39,716 nt of DNA from positions 1 through 39,716 of the forward strand of contig NZ_JAUPEC010000031.1 of the NCBI RefSeq assembly GCF_030551755.1. The letters run 5' to 3'. Under the pieces are notes generated by a model, which was not told where the DNA came from, did not search any database, and worked only from the letters and a program-made list of their open reading frames with translations. A program made the position numbers and the translations under genes. Below, piece by piece: positions 25,902 to 33,888 of this stretch; within the stretch, counting starts at the first letter, position 1, and the number at the start of each line of letters is the position of its first letter. Source of the stretch: Pseudocolwellia sp. AS88 (GTDB lineage Bacteria > Pseudomonadota > Gammaproteobacteria > Enterobacterales > Alteromonadaceae).

Positions 25902-27401
25902 ATGAAGATCCAACAAAAATTCTTTCTAATACAGTGCTGCTTTAGCTTAGTGCTGTTAACAACTTTGGTTTTACTAATACAGTGGAGTATTCGTAATGGC
26001 ATGGTTGATTATGTAAATAGTAAAGAAATAGAAAGCTTATCGCCCGTAATAACCGAGCTATCAAAAGAGTATAAAGAGTCTGGCGATTGGTCAGCTTTAA
26101 AAGGTAAACAAGGTAAGTTTATTCGACTTATCCAAAAACAGCTTAATGGTGATGATTCTGATTTTCGCCCATCAGGACAAGAAAGAAGACGGTTAGATCA
26201 AGATAGAAATAATCCACCTCGTCGTCCACATAGACCGCCACCATCAGATCACTTTGAACCCAGGTTTGGACCAGAAGACGACTTTCTCTCTAATTCACGT
26301 CCGCCTATTGGTGCACCTGAAGTTTATTACGCATTATTTGATCGTGACCAAGACTTTCTTGTTGGTAAATATTTAGATGACTTAACTTACAGCAAAGTAC
26401 CTGTATTAGTTAACAAAGAGATAGTAGGTTATTTTTCCGTTTCAAAACGTAGTCGATTAACGGAAGGTTATGAGCTTGACTACATTGAAAAACAACAAGA
26501 ATATTTATGGGTGATTGCACTCGTTATGATGCTTTTTGTTATTCTTATTACCTTACCTTTAACTCGCCATGTAGTTGAGCCAATTAAATTAATTGCGCAT
26601 GGGATGAACCGATTAACACAAGGTGATTATAAGCAAACCATTGATTCGCGTCGTGACGACGAGTTTGGTGAGTTAAGCCGCGATTATAATGAGCTTGCTC
26701 TTACCTTGGCTGAAAACGAAAGTGCACGCAAACGCTGGTTAGCCAATATTTCTCATGAACTCCGAACTCCTGTTGCTATTTTAGGTTTAGAGCTTGAAGC
26801 TATGCTTGATGGTATTAGGCCATTAACAAAAGAAAATATCACCTCAGCGAGTGATGAACTTAAGCATTTAGCTAAACTGATTGATGACTTACATCAACTT
26901 ACCGTAGCTGATGTTGGCGGTATGCAATACAGTAAACAAAATGAGAATTTAACCTTATTACTTATTAGCGAGCAAAATAAATATCAAAGTTATTTAGCAG
27001 ATGCAGGTATAAATCTAACGTTAGATTTAATTAGTGAACCAATTAATATTTATGGTGACAAAACAAGGTTATTACAACTTTTTGAAAACATACTCAATAA
27101 TACCGTTAAATATTCTGAAGCCTCTATGGTTAAAATGTCTTCTCGTTTAATAAAAAATGAAGATAAACCAACAGTAGAACTAATCATTGAAGATAATGGT
27201 GTCGGTGTTGATGATGAACATCTAGAGCGTTTGTTTGAATACCTGTATCGAACAGATGAGTCGCGAAACCGAAAAACAGGTGGTGCAGGTTTAGGTTTAT
27301 CAATTTGTTATAACATTGTATTAGCTCATCAAGGTGAGATCAGCGCCATGCAATCAGATTTAGGTGGCTTAGCTATTCACATCAAGCTGCCTTTAGCTTA
27401 A
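25902..27401 (+). CDS. baeS: sensor histidine kinase, BaeS-like
   Basis: 499 residues. It has TM1 (about 8-28), a periplasmic part of about 170 residues, TM2 (about 200-220), HAMP, HisKA with the phospho-acceptor in ANISHELRTP (about His286), and an HATPase domain with N box (NNTVKYSEA), DNGVGV and GGAGLGLSI. The periplasmic FDRDQDFLVG segment and the BaeR-like partner point to the BaeS envelope-stress kinase. Unlike E. coli BaeS (467), it carries a Pro/Arg-rich, acidic insert (about 85-135, RRPHRPPPSDHFE). The Shine-Dalgarno is supplied by the end of an inserted element. The partner regulator follows 30 bp later. Confidence 0.88.
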   Translation: MKIQQKFFLIQCCFSLVLLTTLVLLIQWSIRNGMVDYVNSKEIESLSPVITELSKEYKESGDWSALKGKQGKFIRLIQKQLNGDDSDFRPSGQERRRLDQDRNNPPRRPHRPPPSDHFEPRFGPEDDFLSNSRPPIGAPEVYYALFDRDQDFLVGKYLDDLTYSKVPVLVNKEIVGYFSVSKRSRLTEGYELDYIEKQQEYLWVIALVMMLFVILITLPLTRHVVEPIKLIAHGMNRLTQGDYKQTIDSRRDDEFGELSRDYNELALTLAENESARKRWLANISHELRTPVAILGLELEAMLDGIRPLTKENITSASDELKHLAKLIDDLHQLTVADVGGMQYSKQNENLTLLLISEQNKYQSYLADAGINLTLDLISEPINIYGDKTRLLQLFENILNNTVKYSEASMVKMSSRLIKNEDKPTVELIIEDNGVGVDDEHLERLFEYLYRTDESRNRKTGGAGLGLSICYNIVLAHQGEISAMQSDLGGLAIHIKLPLA

Positions 27402-27431
27402 TTAACCAATATTAAAGATAAGAGATAGTAT

Positions 27432-28097
27432 ATGCCTCACTCAATATTAATTGTAGAAGATGAAGTTAAACTTGCGACGCTATTAGTCGATTATTTTAAA
27501 GCCTCTGACTATGATCCTCATCAAATTAATCATGGTGATGAGGTTATTGCATGGGTTAAAGAACATCAGCCAAAAGCTATTCTGCTAGATATTATGCTAC
27601 CCGGTAAAAATGGTATTGAGCTTTGCAAAGAGATACGCCAATTTTCTAATGTACCTATTTTAATGATAACCGCAAAAGTAGATGAGATTGATAGAGTGCT
27701 TGGGCTAGAGTTAGGTGCTGATGATTATATTTGTAAACCCTTTAGTGCTAGAGAAGTTGTCGCTAGAGTAGGTGCAGTATTAAGACGAACACAAACAGTA
27801 ACTAATGTAAGCCATGCACTTGTTCTTGACGAACACAGAATTACAGTGAGCTTTCAGCAGCAAAACACTGTGTTAACTTCGGTTGAATTTCAGCTATTGA
27901 AAATGCTGGCAGATAAGCCTGATCGTATTTTCTCTCGTGATCAATTAATGCAAAACATGTACAGCGACAGCCGTATTGTTAATCACAGAACCATCGATAG
28001 CCATATTAAAAAGTTACGTAAAAAACTTGCTGAAATTAGTGAAGGTAAAGATTGGATCGAATCTGTTTACGGCGTTGGTTATAGGCTAGTTAACTAA
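27432..28097 (+). CDS. baeR: OmpR-family response regulator, BaeR-like
   Basis: 221 residues. The receiver domain has the phospho-Asp in LLDIMLPGKNG (about residue 54) and the conserved Lys in ADDYICKPFSAREVVARV, a stretch very close to BaeR. The C-terminal winged helix (IDSHIKKLRKKL, then YGVGYRLVN) is typical of the OmpR class. It pairs with the upstream kinase. Likely targets are the two genes that follow and envelope functions elsewhere (inference). A small hairpin follows. Confidence 0.9.
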   Translation: MPHSILIVEDEVKLATLLVDYFKASDYDPHQINHGDEVIAWVKEHQPKAILLDIMLPGKNGIELCKEIRQFSNVPILMITAKVDEIDRVLGLELGADDYICKPFSAREVVARVGAVLRRTQTVTNVSHALVLDEHRITVSFQQQNTVLTSVEFQLLKMLADKPDRIFSRDQLMQNMYSDSRIVNHRTIDSHIKKLRKKLAEISEGKDWIESVYGVGYRLVN

Positions 28098-28105
28098 GTT
28101 GAACT

Positions 28106-28125
28106 GATCTGGCTTGAACCAGATC
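28106..28125 (+). terminator. weak terminator-like hairpin after baeR
   Basis: GATCTGG-CTTGAA-CCAGATC, 9 bp after the stop, followed by TAAAAT. There is no proper T-run. Confidence 0.4.
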
Positions 28126-28164
28126 TAAAATATTGAACTGCGCATTTTTAATCTAAATCTAATT

Positions 28165-28246
28165 AACCTGAACTCGGGATAATGAATGTAACAACACTCA
28201 ATAAAAATTAAAAAATAGCTTATTGAGTAGCTTTGCTTATCCCTAG
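28165..28246. mobile_element. partial MITE-like element (right end lost)
   Basis: Begins with the family end AACCTGAACTCGGG, followed by GATAA, and has a central hairpin (ACTCAATAA / TTATTGAGT) and a matching inner TTATCCC (28237-28243). The expected closing GAGTTCAGGTT is missing and reads TAGATAAAGCG. It lies in the 330-bp gap between baeR and the EF-hand gene. The rest of the gap is AT-rich promoter-like sequence. Confidence 0.55.
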
Positions 28247-28427
28247 ATAAAGCGTAAGTATTTTTACTCTTAAAGTATTTATTTCTTATTATCTCCGCCA
28301 TCTTTTTTACTATTTCTTCAAACTTTCTTTTTTCTTGCACATTGTTTGCATTTTCCGTTGTTAATCTTTGTTTAACTTAAGTGATATTCACTTATTAGGC
28401 ACCTTTAATAACTCTAGGAATTTAGCT

Positions 28428-28709
28428 ATGAGATTTTTACCGCATAAAATTATTATCGCAACTTTACTTCTTACTTCTATTGGCCAAGTTTACGCTAAAG
28501 GCGATCAAGAAAGAGGTGAAAGACCTCAGCGTCCAACATTTGCTTCAATTGATACAAATGAAGATGGTGAAATAAGTTTCGATGAGTTTTCACAACATGA
28601 AATTCCAATGGGCGATCATGAAACCATCTTTGCAGAAATGGATAGCGACGGTAACGACGTTATTGATGAAGATGAATTTGATAGCCATAAACCTCCTCGC
28701 AGAAGATAA
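28428..28709 (+). CDS. small exported EF-hand calcium-binding protein
   Basis: 93 residues from ATG 28428, which has TAGGAA 7 nt upstream. Longer upstream starts lack a ribosome site and would spoil the signal peptide (about 1-22, ending VYAKG). The mature part starts with a basic Arg/Pro segment and has two canonical EF-hand loops, DTNEDGEISFDEF and DSDGNDVIDEDEF, and ends Pro-Pro-Arg-Arg-Arg. A periplasmic calcium-binding protein is likely. It is followed 16 bp later by a polyproline protein, probably in one transcript, and sits downstream of the BaeSR-like pair. The kinase also has a Pro/Arg-rich periplasmic insert. Confidence 0.82.
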   Translation: MRFLPHKIIIATLLLTSIGQVYAKGDQERGERPQRPTFASIDTNEDGEISFDEFSQHEIPMGDHETIFAEMDSDGNDVIDEDEFDSHKPPRRR

Positions 28710-28725
28710 ACATTAAGGAAATATT

Positions 28726-29205
28726 ATGATTAGTGGTGTAAGTTCAGGCATACAAATGAGTATGCCTCGTAGCGATTCTCGAACAGAGCAAGCGTTAACA
28801 GAAGAAAACCAACAACTTATTTCAGATACTTTATCTCAGTTTGATCCTGATAATTTAACTGAAGCTGATGCATTAACAATTGTTGAAACCTTATCAGAAG
28901 CAGGTATCCAACCAGGACAAGGCCTTGAAGCAGCATTGTCTGAGTTAGGCTTTGATGCGAAAAGTATTGGTGATTTAGCTGGTGTTAGTCAATCTGAAGG
29001 TAGTCGTCCACCGCCTCCACCACCACAACAAAGCACTGAAGAGATTAGCGAGTTAGTTGATTTTGTTACCACATTACTTGAAGAAAAGTTGGCAGAAAGT
29101 GCTGATGAGTCTTTAACAGATGAAGACAGAGAATCTATATACGCACAAATTAATGAAAAATTTGGTTTTGATAACGACGATTCGATTATCAACTTAAAAG
29201 CTTAA
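28726..29205 (+). CDS. acidic protein with a polyproline stretch, function unknown
   Basis: 159 residues, no signal peptide or membrane helix. It is acidic with Ser/Glu/Asp-rich helical segments, and RPPPPPPQQ at about 94-102 separates two helical halves. Six prolines in a row usually need EF-P for smooth translation. The ribosome site TAAGGAA is good. It is in one transcript with the EF-hand gene, ended by a strong terminator at 29296. I do not recognise a named family. Helical, EF-hand-rich small proteins linked to a Bae-type system are seen in marine gammaproteobacteria from memory, without an assigned role. Confidence 0.7.
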   Translation: MISGVSSGIQMSMPRSDSRTEQALTEENQQLISDTLSQFDPDNLTEADALTIVETLSEAGIQPGQGLEAALSELGFDAKSIGDLAGVSQSEGSRPPPPPPQQSTEEISELVDFVTTLLEEKLAESADESLTDEDRESIYAQINEKFGFDNDDSIINLKA

Positions 29206-29295
29206 TATTTCTCTATAGTACTTCAGTTTTTATCAGCTAAATAGACAACTTGTAGTAGATAGTTTATAGAAACTGATTTATAAAAAAATCAAAGC

Positions 29296-29325
29296 AGTAT
29301 CGATAATCTCGATACTTCTTTTTTA
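29296..29325 (+). terminator. rho-independent terminator of the EF-hand operon
   Basis: AGTATCGA-TAATC-TCGATACT (29296-29316), followed by TCTTTTTTA. Confidence 0.9.
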
Positions 29326-29414
29326 TTTAAAGCTAAGCAAAATCACCTCGAAATTCAACAGCGAATAAGTTGATATTTAGATTGGATATCGACTCAAAAT
29401 AACTCACAAAAAAG

Positions 29415-29801
29415 CTATGACTGTGCGTTTTTTATTTCAAAGGTATAACAAGTTTTTATTTTATGTAGTGGTGGGGCGCAGAAGTATTGGTGCAGTATAT
29501 TAAGCTCATCTTTATGCCTATTAAACTCTTTAGGACAATAAATAGCGTTAAGCAATGGCATCATTTTTACAAGGAAAACATGGCACTTTTCACGCCAATT
29601 AAGTGGGATAAAAGTATCGCACATGGTATTAAGTAAAGTGTTATAAATTCTTAAATGTACACTCTTAGTATCTTCTATGTTATTCATCGCTTTTGCACGA
29701 TCAAGTCCGGCTACGATGTAAAAGTTAATAATATTTGATTGGTATGGGCTATTACCGCTTCTTACTGCTGTTTCCATGGCAGCAAAAGTTGAACAATACA
29801 T
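29415..29801 (-). CDS. hypothetical protein
   Basis: 129 residues from the ATG at 29801, chosen because GAGGTG lies just upstream on the minus strand. A longer frame up to 29879 has no ribosome site. No signal peptide or membrane helix is clear. It contains several Cys, His and Trp residues (NWREKCHVFLVKMMPLLNA) and reads like a small helical cytoplasmic protein. I do not recognise it. It stands alone between a terminator and a pilin gene on the other strand. Confidence 0.6.
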   Translation of the reverse strand: MYCSTFAAMETAVRSGNSPYQSNIINFYIVAGLDRAKAMNNIEDTKSVHLRIYNTLLNTMCDTFIPLNWREKCHVFLVKMMPLLNAIYCPKEFNRHKDELNILHQYFCAPPLHKIKTCYTFEIKNAQS

Positions 29802-30056
29802 AAAACACCTCAAATCTAAATGGTAACTATTATCATTTATATTGGTTGTATTTTTAACTTTGGTCAAGTCTTTATGCAAATTAATTTTGTATTAGGGCTT
29901 TTAAAAAATAGATCTTCTATCAAGGTTCAATCCTTTTTACTATAAACCTATGTTATCCAGACTTTTATTATTATATTTTGGCTAAAATAAATATTAGAAA
30001 TTAATTCATAAATATGATTTACTTATAAAAAATTTCATAATAAAAATAAGTTTTAT

Positions 30057-30590
30057 ATGAAACATAAAAATTCAGGTTTTACTCTTATAGAGCTAGTTGT
30101 AGTTATTGTTATTCTTGGTATTTTAGCTGCAACAGCCGCCCCTAAGTTTCTCGACTTTTCTTCTGACGCTCGTGCATCAACAGTCAATGCTTTAGCTGGA
30201 ACTATTAAATCTGGTGCTCAAATGATTAACGCTAAAGCGATTATTTTAGGTGTTACCGATGAGCGAAATTATGGCTTAGATTTAGATAATGATGGTAGTG
30301 AAGATGTTGAGTTGCATTCCGGTTACCCAGGAGTGTTTAGTAGCTGTAATAGATTGACTAGAGGTTTAACTAGTTGGTTAGATCTAGAAATTAATACCAG
30401 CTGTTCAGCGAATGAAGATGCCGATTGGTACGGCTTAGTTGACTGGAATACATTCTATTTTATGCCTTCAGACTTTGATTCAGAAAATGACCTTTGTTAC
30501 GTAAGTTATCAAGAAGCTACGGGTGGATCTTCAGGTAGTAGTGTAGAACTTGATGCTATTACAGTGACTGTTGAAACAAGTGGCTGTTAA
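30057..30590 (+). CDS. type IV pilin-like protein (MSHA/PilA type)
   Basis: 177 residues. It has a class III prepilin leader, MKHKNSG, cleaved before Phe8, with Glu at +5 of the mature protein (GFTLIELVVVIVILGILAA), and then a typical long hydrophobic helix and FLDFSSDAR. This resembles MSHA-type major or minor pilins. Cys pairs in the C-terminal part (SSCNRL, NTSCSAN, DLCYVS, TSGC) suit pilin disulfides. No pilus assembly genes are near, so it needs machinery elsewhere (orphan pilin). The Shine-Dalgarno is weak and the upstream 250 bp are AT-rich without another gene. Confidence 0.88.
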   Translation: MKHKNSGFTLIELVVVIVILGILAATAAPKFLDFSSDARASTVNALAGTIKSGAQMINAKAIILGVTDERNYGLDLDNDGSEDVELHSGYPGVFSSCNRLTRGLTSWLDLEINTSCSANEDADWYGLVDWNTFYFMPSDFDSENDLCYVSYQEATGGSSGSSVELDAITVTVETSGC

Positions 30591-30620
30591 CTTTAATTTT
30601 AATATCTGATGGTGCGCCCT

Positions 30621-30651
30621 TATAGCTCGTTTTTATTCTCCGCGAGCTATA
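30621..30651. terminator. hairpin between converging pilin and envelope operon
   Basis: 9-bp stem TATAGCTCG / CGAGCTATA (30621-30629 and 30643-30651) with a 13-nt loop. T-runs are poor on both strands. Its place between convergent genes suggests a terminator. Confidence 0.5.
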
Positions 30652-30664
30652 GTTGAGTTAACAA

Positions 30665-31378
30665 CTAAAACTCATATTCTATTGAAAACCTTAGGGTATG
30701 GTTTTTTCCCGAATGAGCAACTTCAGTAATAAATCCAGCTTCCCATTTTAATTGTTTTTGTCCATTAAAGCGTTTAACACCCATAAAGCCAGGACCAATA
30801 CCTATAAAGTCTTCACCTGTATAAATCTCAATTGAAGGTTGTAGAGAAGGTAGGTAGCGATAACGATATTGCAATCTAAACTCAGCTTCCCATTCATTTT
30901 CTATATTATTTCCCCACTCTTTAATGACAAAAAGGTTTACGGTTAAGCTATTTTTATTAAACTCTTTTTCTACTATTAAGCCCGCTGATGCTTCGTATTG
31001 GCTGGTGTTTCTTCGTTTTTCAAATTCAAAAACAGCGCCCCAATCTGCCCAGTATTGGCCTTGCTCTGTTAGCATCCACCTTGCTTCAACTTCAGTTGCT
31101 TGTAATTTGAAGTCACCTGTTTCGTCTCTTTCGCCAATCACATAAAGCTCAATAGCAAAGTTTTCTAGTATTGATTGTCCATAACCTAAACGTTGGGCTA
31201 AAACATTGCTGTCAGGCGTTTGACTCGACATAAAGCGCCATTCAAATTCTTGCTCATTAGCGATTACATAGGGATGGTAAACTTTATCTACTACCATGCC
31301 ATCGGCAAAAACGTTAATGCTACTCAACAGTAGAAAAACTGTGAGTACATGCTTTATTGTGATCATGGGGTTATTCAT
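30665..31378 (-). CDS. predicted outer-membrane beta-barrel protein of the cupredoxin operon
   Basis: 237 residues from ATG 31378 (a second possible start is 31366). The longer frame upstream has no signal peptide at its start and overlaps the previous gene. Signal peptide about 1-25, ending VFADG. The mature protein alternates polar and hydrophobic residues with many aromatics and ends SIEYEF, the terminal Phe typical of outer-membrane barrels. No named family recognised. It overlaps the FTR1-like gene by 8 nt and is the last of five coupled genes, so it is likely the outer-membrane part of the same metal-handling system (inference). Confidence 0.72.
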   Translation of the reverse strand: MNNPMITIKHVLTVFLLLSSINVFADGMVVDKVYHPYVIANEQEFEWRFMSSQTPDSNVLAQRLGYGQSILENFAIELYVIGERDETGDFKLQATEVEARWMLTEQGQYWADWGAVFEFEKRRNTSQYEASAGLIVEKEFNKNSLTVNLFVIKEWGNNIENEWEAEFRLQYRYRYLPSLQPSIEIYTGEDFIGIGPGFMGVKRFNGQKQLKWEAGFITEVAHSGKNHTLRFSIEYEF

Positions 31379-32150
31379 GATGATTTCTTCTCTGTAAAAT
31401 AGTAATAAACATCTGAGCCAAAAAAGGCAAAGCAAAAGAAAAACTGTAGATAAAAATAAAGAGTTTTGAAGGGGATTCTTCAAAGCCAATAAGCGCTTTT
31501 AAAACATGCCCGTATTCTGATTGATCTTTAATATAAGCACTGAAGTCGATAACGGCAGGACCAATGTTAATTAAATCAACTTGTGATAAATAAATGGTTA
31601 TTTGGCTCAGCTGGCCAGCTAAAAATAAAGCCCAACAAATGTTAATAATGATGGTTTTATTTGACTCTAAAAGCTCAGTTAAAATGAAAGTAAACAGGGT
31701 CGTAAAGCTGGCACATATACCTAAACCAATAATGCAGCCAATCAATATATTAATTGAGTTACCTTGTTGCTGAAAATAAACATCAAAAAATATTAAAAAG
31801 GCACTGACTTTAAAGATAATAAAACTGCTAGCAGCTACTAGAATTAAGCTTTTAATTTTGCCAGATATTAAGACACTTTTTGAGGTAGTTGAGTTGATTA
31901 AAAACAAGCAACTGTATGTAATAACTAATAAAGCAACATATGTTCTTTCAATTCCCGTTCCTTCGTAATATTCGCTGATGTGTGGAACAATCCAGAAAAA
32001 TAATAAACTGCTTATTACTCCTAAAATAAGTGCTGGCGATAGATATGAAAAAGTTAACGTTTGCTGCTTTACAAATACATGTAAATAGCCAAAAAGTATA
32101 AATAGCGGTAATAAGTCACGAAGAAAGAGAATAATGGTATTAATTATCAT
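31371..32150 (-). CDS. integral membrane protein resembling FTR1 iron permeases
   Basis: 259 residues with about seven hydrophobic helices, the number found in FTR1. The first segment (IILFLRDLLPLFILFGYL) aligns with the REGLE helix of FTR1, but the Arg-Glu-x-x-Glu iron motif is reduced to R-D-L-L-P, and no second REGLE is seen in the middle helix. It may transport iron or another metal, or be a divergent relative with another role. It overlaps the cupredoxin gene by 4 nt (ATGA). EfeO-type cupredoxin plus FTR1 combinations are known in iron uptake (family knowledge), which supports the reading. Confidence 0.6.
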   Translation of the reverse strand: MIINTIILFLRDLLPLFILFGYLHVFVKQQTLTFSYLSPALILGVISSLLFFWIVPHISEYYEGTGIERTYVALLVITYSCLFLINSTTSKSVLISGKIKSLILVAASSFIIFKVSAFLIFFDVYFQQQGNSINILIGCIIGLGICASFTTLFTFILTELLESNKTIIINICWALFLAGQLSQITIYLSQVDLINIGPAVIDFSAYIKDQSEYGHVLKALIGFEESPSKLFIFIYSFSFALPFLAQMFITILQRRNHHE

Positions 32151-32554
32151 GGCTTCATCTCCACTACAATAATCTTACCTCTAGCCGTATTAGGGTGGAA
32201 TTCACCAAAATATTCGTAAGTACCCTCAGGAAGGGGGCCCACATAAATGGTAGATTTTCTGCCTGCAAAAATTACTTTTTCTCTGTTTAAATCAAAGCTC
32301 TCAAATTCTTCAGCAACATCGTCATGATTTTCAATAATTATTTTTACTTTCTCGTTTGCAGGGATCGTCAGAGTTGTTGGGGTAAAAATATGATGTTTAA
32401 TGGATAGGTGATAGATTTTTTTATCGTCTTTCGCGTTGGCTAAACTTATCCAGACACTTGCAATAAATAAAAAAACATACATAAAAGCAGTTAGTGCGTT
32501 AGTTAACATGTTTTTTAATGCTGTAGATAAATTTTTAGGTTGAGAATACATCAA
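32147..32554 (-). CDS. periplasmic cupredoxin-like protein
   Basis: 135 residues. An N-terminal hydrophobic helix (about 20-41, ending LANAK) is a signal peptide or anchor. The rest is a cupredoxin fold (HIFTPTTLTIPANEKVKIII, then EEFESFDLNREK, PLPEGTYEYFGEFHP and GKIIV). It lacks the Cys and Met of blue-copper sites. Glu82/Glu83 or Glu85 and His120 (FHP) are the conserved candidates, as in EfeO-like and Pseudomonas PA2807-like proteins (recalled). It overlaps the kinase gene by 4 nt and the FTR1-like gene by 4 nt. A metal-binding carrier at the inner membrane is likely, copper or iron. Confidence 0.82.
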   Translation of the reverse strand: MMYSQPKNLSTALKNMLTNALTAFMYVFLFIASVWISLANAKDDKKIYHLSIKHHIFTPTTLTIPANEKVKIIIENHDDVAEEFESFDLNREKVIFAGRKSTIYVGPLPEGTYEYFGEFHPNTARGKIIVVEMKP

Positions 32555-33888
32555 AAATTAACAGCCTGTGTTAAAGGAAATTTAACGCTAACACATAAAC
32601 CACCTAGTGATGATCGCGAGCAGGTTATTTCGCCATTATGTAAAGTCGCAATATGCTTAACAATTGATAAACCTAAGCCAGAACCTTTAATACGTGATTG
32701 TTGAGGATCAACGCGATAAAAACGTTCATAAATTCTTGGTAATTCTTCATCACTTATTCCAGGCCCAGAATCTTCAACAGCTATTTCTAAGAATTCGCTA
32801 GCGGTTATCGATATTTTTATTTCAGCTTTAATTCCACTGTATTTTATTGCGTTTTTAAGTAAGTTTTCAAAAAGGGTATATAGCGCAAAATAATCACCTT
32901 GTAGTGTATTTTCAGCTGCGGGCTCTAAAGAAATATTTTGTTGATTAGCTAACAGATTGTCGAAGTTATTACTGATCACATCTTGTAGTACGGTTTCTAA
33001 ATTAACTAATTGGGTTGTTTGATTAAAGTTTTCAGGAGTAAAACGGTAAAGGGCAATAATTTGCTCAATAACATGAGCCATACGATCAACATTTTGTTGA
33101 AGCTCTTTAAACTCAATAGTTGTTAGGTTGTTATTTTCGAAAGACTTTTGAATATTATGGGCATTAAGTTTTAATACACTAATCGGTGTACGGAGTTCAT
33201 GTGCTGTATTGGCGGTAAGTTGCTTTTCTCGGTCGAATGAGTCTGATAAACGGGCAAACAATTGATTAAGACGATTAACAACAGGCGCTAATTCAACTGT
33301 TTGTTTACTCAAGCTTATTTCTGATAAATCGTCAGTGTTCTTGTTTTTAATTTCGCGCGATAGTGTTACCAAAGGTTTTAAGCTTTTATTAATAATATAA
33401 AAGATGAGTAAACCAATAAAAGGTAAGGCAAAAAGTAGGGGAGTGGTAATAACAAATAAGATAGATTCTGCAGACTTTATTCTGTCTGACATAGGTTGTG
33501 CAACTAGTACTTCAATCGTGCTTTGTTCGCTCGTATCGAGTGTTACTTTTTCAACTAAATAGTGAGTGCGCCATCTTTTCCCATTAAAAAATATTTCGTT
33601 ATTATATTGCGATGGTGCGGTAAATCTAGATGAAGGCATTTGCGCACTTTTACTGACGAGAACACCATTTTTAAATACCTGAAAAGCAAAAGTGTTATCA
33701 ATGGTAGAAGGTAAGGTTTGGTTCGATTTACTCATTGCCAGAACGAAGGTGGCCACTGAATGTAATTCTTGATCGAATATAATATCGAGCTGCTTTGTTG
33801 TGCTTTTATAACCATAAAGCGCAGAAAAAAACGAAGCTAACACCACTGCCGAAATAATCAGAGTGATGAGTTGTTTTTTTATCGACAT
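32551..33888 (-). CDS. sensor histidine kinase, QseC/PmrB-like
   Basis: 445 residues. TM1 (about 7-27), a periplasmic domain of about 115 residues, TM2 (about 145-168), HAMP-like linker, HisKA with ANTAHELRTP (about His228), and HATPase with NAIKYSG, DSGPGIS and GSGLGLSIVK. The periplasmic domain has no Cys/His cluster, so the signal is not obvious. It sits between its regulator (0 bp upstream) and the cupredoxin gene (4-nt overlap). Being inside the operon suggests it senses the metal or redox state that the operon handles. Confidence 0.9.
   Translation of the reverse strand: MSIKKQLITLIISAVVLASFFSALYGYKSTTKQLDIIFDQELHSVATFVLAMSKSNQTLPSTIDNTFAFQVFKNGVLVSKSAQMPSSRFTAPSQYNNEIFFNGKRWRTHYLVEKVTLDTSEQSTIEVLVAQPMSDRIKSAESILFVITTPLLFALPFIGLLIFYIINKSLKPLVTLSREIKNKNTDDLSEISLSKQTVELAPVVNRLNQLFARLSDSFDREKQLTANTAHELRTPISVLKLNAHNIQKSFENNNLTTIEFKELQQNVDRMAHVIEQIIALYRFTPENFNQTTQLVNLETVLQDVISNNFDNLLANQQNISLEPAAENTLQGDYFALYTLFENLLKNAIKYSGIKAEIKISITASEFLEIAVEDSGPGISDEELPRIYERFYRVDPQQSRIKGSGLGLSIVKHIATLHNGEITCSRSSLGGLCVSVKFPLTQAVNF

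Noticed and set aside
28368-28427. Longer N-terminus of the EF-hand protein
   Set aside because: It would bury the signal peptide; ATG 28428 has a good ribosome site and opens the signal peptide directly.
29802-29879. Longer start for the hypothetical protein at 29415
   Set aside because: The upstream Met lacks a ribosome site, while the Met at 29801 has GAGGTG at the right distance.
31379-31489. Longer N-terminus of the barrel-like protein
   Set aside because: It lies inside the FTR1-like gene in another frame and would put 37 residues before the signal peptide.
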